Virus record (IMG/VR): IMGVR_UViG_3300036790_000816 | Span: 1 to 26,257 of that record | Length of the DNA stretch: 26,257 bases | Strand: one strand, 5' to 3' | Source of the DNA: a virus | In this document: positions 22,249-26,257 of the stretch, piece by piece | Numbering within the stretch: the first letter of the stretch is position 1 | How the letters are laid out: each line of letters opens with the position of its first letter | Made by a program: the position numbers and the translations under genes | The notes under the pieces: generated by a model | What the model was told of the DNA's origin: nothing | Seen by the model: the letters and a program-made list of their open reading frames with translations, nothing else | The model's database searches: none

Positions 22249-22685
22249 CGCCGCGCGGAAAAGGCCTGGCCGGTCGTCGCCCCGAAGAGGCTGACCGCCC
22301 CGGCCGGCCTGTACCCCGTCGGCGTGACAAAGCTTCCGCCGTTCGCTGGTACCTGGATGCTCGCCCCACCCGCCGCCGCGGTGCCGACATCGGACACCCA
22401 CAGCACGGCGGACGAGTTGTTCTGCACCAGGAACCCGTTTGCCGGCGCGATCCCGCCGAACAGCGTCTGCGCGCTGCCGCCGGCTGCGATCGTGGTGCTG
22501 CCGTCGCTCGCCGCCGCGCCGGCGGCGTTGATCACCGGCATCGGGTTTGCCGGGCCGATCGGCATCGACACGCCCTGCGCATTGGTCGATGCCGGCGCGT
22601 GCACCGGCACCAGGTTGCCGTTGCCGTCGACCTCGGTCGACAGCGGCTGGATCGTCGTATTGGCGTCCTTCACGAGAAGCGTCAT
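22242..22685 (-). CDS. Small head-fibre/decoration-like protein
   Basis: The 147-aa protein has a conserved pattern seen in alphaproteobacterial phages: LLVKDANTTIQPLSTEVD, NLVPVHAPAST, NPMPVINAAG, GGSAQTLFGGIAPANGFLVQN with LWVSDVGTA, and a terminal GYRPAGAVSLFGATTGQAFSARRW segment (the family's hallmark ending). It is beta-rich without a signal peptide or membrane span. It sits between large terminase and the big spike, overlapping both (ATGA and ATGGTGA). It may be the virion anchor for the spike. That is inference from coupling and position. Confidence 0.75.
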   Translation of the reverse strand: MTLLVKDANTTIQPLSTEVDGNGNLVPVHAPASTNAQGVSMPIGPANPMPVINAAGAAASDGSTTIAAGGSAQTLFGGIAPANGFLVQNNSSAVLWVSDVGTAAAGGASIQVPANGGSFVTPTGYRPAGAVSLFGATTGQAFSARRW

Positions 22686-24034
22686 TGCTTGTCACCTCCG
22701 CTCGCCGCGTTCCGGCGATAGAGCTCGAAAATCCCGGCGCCGCTCATCGGCGTCACCAAGAGCTCGCTCAGCCCCCACACCAGCGCGTCGACCCGGTCGG
22801 GCGAGTACCCGGCCGCATGGCGGTCGAAATCGCTGGTAAAGGCACACATCTGGTCTTCGAGGGCCGCGAGCGCGCCGACATGATGCACCCGCCCCTGCTC
22901 GTAGAGCGCCGCCACCGGTTCGGCCCGCGCGACCTTGCCGCGCGCCGCCCTGACCGCGGTAAAGGCGACATTCGGGTCGACGACGCGCAGCGTCGCCTCG
23001 ACCATTTCGCCGCCGTTATTCACCTCGGCGACGATCCGGTCGGCGGCATGCGTGCGCCACGCCGTCAGCGCGACCTTCGCCCATTCCGGCGGCGCATAGC
23101 GGCCCGACAGATCGGTCAGCACATAGCCGTGCTCGCGCCCGTCCGCGGCCACCGCCTTGCCGACGATGACGATCCCCGTTTCGTCCGATTGCCCGCCGCT
23201 CGTCGCCGCCGGATCGATCGCGATGACGACCCGGTCGAGATCGGGCTCCGCCGTGATCCGCGCCGCGTCGATCACCGCGTGGTTCCACAGCGCCCCGGGC
23301 ACGTCTTCGAGGAGCTCGGCATCGAGCTCCTGCCGCCCGAGCCGCGTCCCCTCGTACCGACGCACGATCTCGCCGAGAAACGCGGGCGCCAAGTTCGATC
23401 GATTTTCCTGCGTCTTACCGCGCGTCACCGCCACGGCCGGGTCGGCCAGGAGCGCCCTGACCAACTTCGTTGGCCGCGGCGTCGTCGTGACCACCACGCG
23501 CGGATCGGCGCCGAGCCGGAGCCCGAACAACAGCATGTCCCAGGCCTCCGCATACCGCCATGCCGCCACCTCGTCGCACCAGGCAAGATCGTGCTGCGGC
23601 CCGCGCAATCGCTCGGGCTCGTCCGCCGAAAAAACCGTCGCGATGGCGCCGTTTCGCCAGGTCAGCCGCCGTTTCGACGGCTCGTAGACCGGCCGCTCCT
23701 TCCCCGGTGAAATCGCCAGCAGCCCGCTCTCGCCTTCGATCATCACGTCGCGCGCATCCGCTGCGGTCGGTGCGACGAGCGCGACCCGCCGAGCCTTGCC
23801 GGATCCGACCCGTGCCCGCACGAATTCTGCGCCGGTCCTCGTCTTGCCAAACCCGCGCCCCGCGAGGAGCAGCCACACCCGCCAATTTCCCGGCGGCGGG
23901 CATTGCTCGTCGCGTGCCCACACATTCCAGTCACTCTTTAGGGTCAGCCGATCCTTCGGCGTCATTTCCCGCAGCAGCCGCGTCCTCAGCCAGCTGGGCT
24001 GCAAGGCGAGCCAGACGGCGCTCAAGTTCCTCAA
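22682..24034 (-). CDS. terL: Terminase large subunit
   Basis: The 450-aa packaging motor has an ATPase domain with Walker A (AGRGFGKT, Lys64), Walker B (LAWCDE, Asp154/Glu155) and coupling motif TTTPRP. The RNase-H-like nuclease domain has acidic residues Asp274 (AIDPAAT), Glu337 (AEVNNGG) and Asp416 (SPDRVDALVWG). It resembles GTA and other alphaproteobacterial phage terminases. The start is uncertain. TTG 24034 keeps an N-terminal segment that homologues also have but overlaps the small subunit by 104 nt. ATG 23965 would shorten both the protein and the overlap. Confidence 0.95.
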   Translation of the reverse strand: MRNLSAVWLALQPSWLRTRLLREMTPKDRLTLKSDWNVWARDEQCPPPGNWRVWLLLAGRGFGKTRTGAEFVRARVGSGKARRVALVAPTAADARDVMIEGESGLLAISPGKERPVYEPSKRRLTWRNGAIATVFSADEPERLRGPQHDLAWCDEVAAWRYAEAWDMLLFGLRLGADPRVVVTTTPRPTKLVRALLADPAVAVTRGKTQENRSNLAPAFLGEIVRRYEGTRLGRQELDAELLEDVPGALWNHAVIDAARITAEPDLDRVVIAIDPAATSGGQSDETGIVIVGKAVAADGREHGYVLTDLSGRYAPPEWAKVALTAWRTHAADRIVAEVNNGGEMVEATLRVVDPNVAFTAVRAARGKVARAEPVAALYEQGRVHHVGALAALEDQMCAFTSDFDRHAAGYSPDRVDALVWGLSELLVTPMSGAGIFELYRRNAASGGDKQ

Positions 24035-24434
24035 ACGGGTCCTCTTCGGGGTCAGGCTCAGCTTCCTCCTCGCGCCGCCGCGGCGTCAGGGGAAACAGGC
24101 CGAAGTGCTTGGCCAGTGCGTCGAGCGCGGCCTTTTTGTCATAGAGCTTCACGCGCAGTTCCCCACCGCTGGTGCCGGCCGTGCTGATTTCTGCGATCGC
24201 CGCGCGATCGTCCGGGCTCAATTCTTCGAGCGGCCGTACCGTCAGCCGCCCGCTCGCATCCCAGCTCACGATGTGCGTCACGTCGGCGAGCGCGATATGC
24301 GCGTATTCCTCGAGCACGCGCTGGGGCGTGATGTCCGGCTCCGCCGCCCGCGCCGCAACCTCTACGATCTCATGTGCGGGGGTGGTTGGCTTGGCTCCCA
24401 TCATCTCCTGTTTGGCGGGGGCCTTGCGTTTCAC
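23931..24434 (-). CDS. terS: Terminase small subunit (C-terminal-type, lacks usual HTH start)
   Basis: The conserved part (PDITPQRVLEEYAHIALADV, VSWDASG, LSPDDRAAIAEI, GELRVKLYDKKAALDALAKHFGLF) is the recognisable C-terminal half of Terminase_2-type small subunits, which bind pac/cos DNA and regulate the motor. A long acidic coiled coil follows (EEEAEPDPEEDPFEELERRLARL, listed here as its key segment). The typical N-terminal helix-turn-helix (ATQAAI-type) is absent. A longer reading up to 24611 is open but would begin inside the -35 of the late promoter, so it cannot be made from that promoter. I chose GTG 24434. ATG 24404 or GTG 24560 are alternatives. Confidence 0.82.
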   Translation of the reverse strand: MKRKAPAKQEMMGAKPTTPAHEIVEVAARAAEPDITPQRVLEEYAHIALADVTHIVSWDASGRLTVRPLEELSPDDRAAIAEISTAGTSGGELRVKLYDKKAALDALAKHFGLFPLTPRRREEEAEPDPEEDPFEELERRLARLAAQLAEDAAAAGNDAEGSADPKE

Positions 24435-24474
24435 GACGTTTCGCCGCCGGCCTTTCGCCGGGGCCAGCGCGGAT

Positions 24475-24493
24475 CCCGCCCGAGGCGGTTTTT
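24475..24493 (+). terminator. Plus-strand terminator-like hairpin in late leader
   Basis: CCGCC (24476-24480), loop CGA and GGCGG (24484-24488) are followed by five Ts on the plus strand. This would stop transcripts moving rightward towards the late promoter and regulators. The stem is only 5 bp, so strength is modest. The leader also contains the perfect 12-nt palindrome CCCGCCGGCGGG (24527-24538). Confidence 0.45.
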
Positions 24494-24578
24494 GAGATGC
24501 CAAGTGCGGCCCTGATGTTTGTTGGCCCCGCCGGCGGGTCCCGGCCTCGCCGTTTCCCACTCCGTTCAGGATGACCGT

Positions 24579-24620
24579 CTTGTACCAAAGCGATCCGGAT
24601 TTGTCAATCATTAAATTGCG
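24579..24620 (-). promoter_or_regulatory. Phage structural (late) promoter with upstream CGCAATT element
   Basis: On the minus strand CGCAATT (24620-24614), 6 nt, TTGACA (24607-24602), a 17-nt spacer and TACAAG (24584-24579) form a sigma70-type promoter with start near 24572. It serves the terminase and the long structural operon. The CGCAATT-N6-TTGACA block is identical in layout to that of the early promoter at 25.57 kb, suggesting control by the same protein. An imperfect dyad (ATTGTG-N5-CGCAAT) spans 24614-24630. Confidence 0.72.
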
Positions 24621-24632
24621 TATTTCACAATA

Positions 24633-25181
24633 TCAAGAACGCTGGAAATGCGTCTCCAGCGCGCCGAGCGCCGCCACCAGGATCCCCGACGCCGCCTCCT
24701 GGCTGACCCGCCGCCCGTTCCATCCCTGCTCGAGCGCCCATTCCTTCAGCGACCGTTCCCAGCCCAGCACATGCCACAGGCATGACCCCGCCGGCGACGA
24801 GATCCCGCCGACTGCCTGGATCGTCCGCCACACCGCCTGCCGCGCCGCTTCGATCCGCAGTCCCGGCGCCCCCTGATCGCGCCGCGCGTTGCGGTCGCCC
24901 ATCCTGAGGCGCGACAGGTCGACCGCCCGAACGGGATCGAGCTGCGCCTGAGCAAACCGGGCTCGGAAATCCTCGCCCGCCTGCCGCATCGCGGCGGTGA
25001 TTGAGCCCCGCCGCTCCATCACCTGCAGCGTATCGACCAGCCGGTAAGGCCGCGCTGGCCTTCCGGCCTCGTCGGCGATCGTATGAGGCACAGCCTCGAT
25101 CCGATCCCGCCGCAACCGCTCCGGCGTGATCACCGCTTCCGCCCCGTCGCCCCGCGCCCGCTCCCGCCGCTGCCGCGCCAT
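24633..25181 (-). CDS. DUF6456-like protein, candidate late-gene regulator
   Basis: The 182-aa protein has a basic N-terminus (ARQRRERARGD), a middle PARPYRLVDTLQVMERRGSIT and a C-terminal helical domain (GSCLWHVLGWERSLKEWALE, then GWNGRRVSQEAASGILVAALGAL). The latter resembles the DUF6456 domain. It is probably DNA-binding, but no function is established to my knowledge. The ATG at 25181 is fixed by a perfect GGGAGG 5-6 nt upstream. Its stop lies just before the late promoter, the place that phage lambda gives to antiterminator Q. A late activator or antiterminator role is an inference from position, and would fit the terminator inside the structural operon. Confidence 0.78.
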   Translation of the reverse strand: MARQRRERARGDGAEAVITPERLRRDRIEAVPHTIADEAGRPARPYRLVDTLQVMERRGSITAAMRQAGEDFRARFAQAQLDPVRAVDLSRLRMGDRNARRDQGAPGLRIEAARQAVWRTIQAVGGISSPAGSCLWHVLGWERSLKEWALEQGWNGRRVSQEAASGILVAALGALETHFQRS

Positions 25182-25221
25182 CACAACCCTCCCATAATCG
25201 AACATAACAAGAACATTCCGG

Positions 25222-25506
25222 TCACGAAAAGCGCTGCGCGACCGTCTCAAGCTTTTTCAGAAAATCGTCCGGCGGCCGGCGCGCGTGGTCTCCTTGGCGC
25301 CCGCCGACCGCCTTCGCCAACGCCGCCGTTTCCCGCCGCAACCGCCCCGCTTCGGAGCTCCCGCTCGGGATGTGGCACAGCGCATGATGCGCCGGGCAAT
25401 ATGAGGACCCCGCCCGCTGGCCCATCCCGCACGCCGCCCCGTCATCCTCGATATAGCGGCACCAATCCTCGTCATCCCACGCTTCGTCCCACCCGGCGAT
25501 CCCCAC
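25222..25506 (-). CDS. Small Cys/His-rich early protein
   Basis: The 94-aa product is the first gene from the early promoter. An acidic, Trp-rich start (WDEAWDDEDWCRYIEDDG) leads into likely metal ligands Cys16, Cys26, Cys37, His40, His41, Cys44 and His45 (ACGMG, YCPAHHALCH), then a basic C-terminus. The WCRY...CG...YCPAHH pattern resembles the Cys-rich tail of GcrA-like regulators and unnamed alphaproteobacterial proteins. Start GTG 25506 has an AGGGGG Shine-Dalgarno 6 nt upstream, and the predicted leader is about 26 nt. It may be a transcription factor or anti-repressor. No family is certain. Confidence 0.72.
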   Translation of the reverse strand: MGIAGWDEAWDDEDWCRYIEDDGAACGMGQRAGSSYCPAHHALCHIPSGSSEAGRLRRETAALAKAVGGRQGDHARRPPDDFLKKLETVAQRFS

Positions 25507-25538
25507 GCTCCGCCCCCTCTTGCGAATGTCGCACGAGC

Positions 25539-25579
25539 GTTATATGATCCTCACTTGCCATGTCAACATGATAATTGCG
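25539..25579 (-). promoter_or_regulatory. Early lytic promoter with upstream CGCAATT element
   Basis: On the minus strand CGCAATT (25579-25573), 6 nt, TTGACA (25566-25561), a 16-nt spacer and TATAAC (25544-25539) form a strong sigma70 promoter. The start is near 25532, 26 nt before the small Cys/His-rich gene. It is divergent from and overlaps the repressor promoter, as in a lambda-type switch. Confidence 0.8.
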
Positions 25580-25584
25580 ATATT
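25555..25584 (+). promoter_or_regulatory. Probable repressor promoter (near-leaderless transcript)
   Basis: On the plus strand TTGCCA (25555-25560), an 18-nt spacer and GATATT (25579-25584) predict a start at about 25591, the base before the repressor ATG. No Shine-Dalgarno precedes that ATG. A second possible -10, GATAAT (25570-25575), would give only a 10-nt leader. Either way the mRNA would be leaderless or nearly so, like lambda cI from PRM. Confidence 0.5.
25559..25570. promoter_or_regulatory. Candidate repressor operator palindrome
   Basis: CATGT-CA-ACATG is a perfect 5+5 palindrome. It covers the -35 box of the early promoter and touches the -35 of the repressor promoter. A repressor bound here would block early transcription. 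The shared CGCAATT element beside it is a rival or additional site. Confidence 0.5.
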
Positions 25585-25591
25585 GAGAACC

Positions 25592-26257
25592 ATGGACGCA
25601 ACATGGCTGCATCAGGCACTGCAACGCGCCGGCGCCTCGCAAGCCGACCTGGCGCGCCATCTGGGCCTCGCTGCCTCGGCGATTTCGCGCATGACGAGCG
25701 GCGAGCGCCAGGTCAAGGCGATCGAGGTACCGCATATCGCGGCGTTTCTCGGCGTCTCGCAGGAAGAGGTGCTGCGCCACGCCCTCACCGATGGCGCCGC
25801 GCCGAGCGAGCCCGGCCGCCGTGGCCGCCCGCCCCGCCCCGCCCCCTCGGTCGCGCTCGCACCGCCGCCCGGCGGCGATCTCGTGCCGATCCGCAGCGCC
25901 GGCCGCGGCGGCAGCGACCGCCCGATGTTCCTCCAAGACGGCCCGATCGGCTACACGCCGCGCCCCGCCAACCTCAACGGCGTTCGTGATGCCTACGCCA
26001 TCTACATGACGGGCGACTCGATGGAGCCCCGCTATACCCAGGGTTGGCTGCTCCATATCAACCCGTTCAAGCCGCCGGTGCGCGGCCGCGACGTCGTCGT
26101 CTACAAAACCAACAGCGAGGTGCTGATCAAGCAGTTCGTCGGGTGGAATGACGACGCGCTCGTTCTCCATCAGCTCAACCCGGACGAAACGCTGCGCATT
26201 CCCCGCATGGAAATCCTTGAGTGCCATCTGATCGTCGGCGTGGATCAGGAGGGATAA
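25592..26257 (+). CDS. LexA/CI-type phage repressor (S24 peptidase)
   Basis: The 221-aa protein keeps the lysogenic state. It has an N-terminal helix-turn-helix (residues about 15-41, SQADLARHLGLAASAISRM), a Pro/Arg-rich linker, and a C-terminal S24 domain with nucleophile Ser143 (GDSMEPRY) and general base Lys180 (VLIKQFVG). The 37-residue Ser-Lys spacing equals that of LexA. An Ala-Gly pair (103-104, RSAGRG) is a candidate self-cleavage site, so RecA-stimulated induction by DNA damage is likely. ATG 25592 is chosen because upstream codons overlap the divergent promoter and do not resemble a repressor N-terminus. It is the only plus-strand gene and ends at the window edge, intact. Confidence 0.95.
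   Translation: MDATWLHQALQRAGASQADLARHLGLAASAISRMTSGERQVKAIEVPHIAAFLGVSQEEVLRHALTDGAAPSEPGRRGRPPRPAPSVALAPPPGGDLVPIRSAGRGGSDRPMFLQDGPIGYTPRPANLNGVRDAYAIYMTGDSMEPRYTQGWLLHINPFKPPVRGRDVVVYKTNSEVLIKQFVGWNDDALVLHQLNPDETLRIPRMEILECHLIVGVDQEG

Noticed and set aside
24611-24620. Small terminase start at ATG 24611
   Set aside because: It overlaps the -35 box of the promoter that should transcribe it, and early codons there have unfavourable third-position use.

Overview
The window is a high-GC alphaproteobacterial stretch. The FabD sequence and the style of the phage genes suggest Sphingomonadales, but that is inference. It holds one bacterial gene, fabD (malonyl-CoA:ACP transacylase), at the left edge, and then about 25 kb of a siphovirus-type prophage or domesticated phage. 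All phage genes run leftward on the minus strand except the repressor at the right edge, which is on the plus strand. No integrase, replication gene, tRNA or attachment-site duplication is visible. The right-hand end of the element must lie outside the window.

Layout from right to left, in transcription order. (i) Switch region, 25.5-26.3 kb: a LexA/CI-type S24 repressor on the plus strand, divergent from an early minus-strand promoter. (ii) Early region: only two genes, a small Cys/His-rich protein and a DUF6456-like protein. A second sigma70-type promoter follows at about 24.6 kb. It shares an upstream element (CGCAATT, 6 nt, TTGACA) with the early promoter, so the two are probably co-controlled. 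(iii) Packaging and head, 24.4-13.9 kb: small and large terminase, a small surface-fibre protein, an 859-aa exported beta-helix spike, portal (with a frameshifted Zn-binding tail), a low-GC orphan gene, protease/scaffold, major capsid and head-tail connector. (iv) Tail, 13.9-4 kb: HK97-gp10-like protein, tail terminator, tail tube, the G/G-T chaperone pair with a probable -1 frameshift, a short tape measure, and then the gene-transfer-agent-like series DUF2460, DUF2163, NlpC/P60, hub (split in two), and three fibre or spike proteins. (v) Lysis and end cassette, 3.5-1.0 kb: a coiled-coil/membrane protein (holin-like), a GH25 lysozyme, a 59-aa membrane peptide and three consecutive lipoproteins.

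Neighbouring genes commonly overlap by 1-8 nt (ATGA, GTGA, TGATG), so the block reads as one long, translationally coupled late operon. Within it lies a good intrinsic terminator (16177-16203) just upstream of the major capsid gene, with no promoter visible after it. Capsid and tail expression therefore seem to need read-through or antitermination. The longest stretch without an assigned gene is about 200 bases (24435-24632). It holds the late promoter and a structured leader.

The most interesting points are: the shared operator-like element at the two phage promoters; the portal C-terminus, whose missing CxxC half lies in the -1 frame; the chaperone frameshift; a 14-bp perfect inverted repeat that buries the ribosome-binding site of the last lipoprotein; the terminator plus RBS hairpin before the capsid gene; signal peptides on three virion-like proteins; and an uncharacterised run of lipoproteins.
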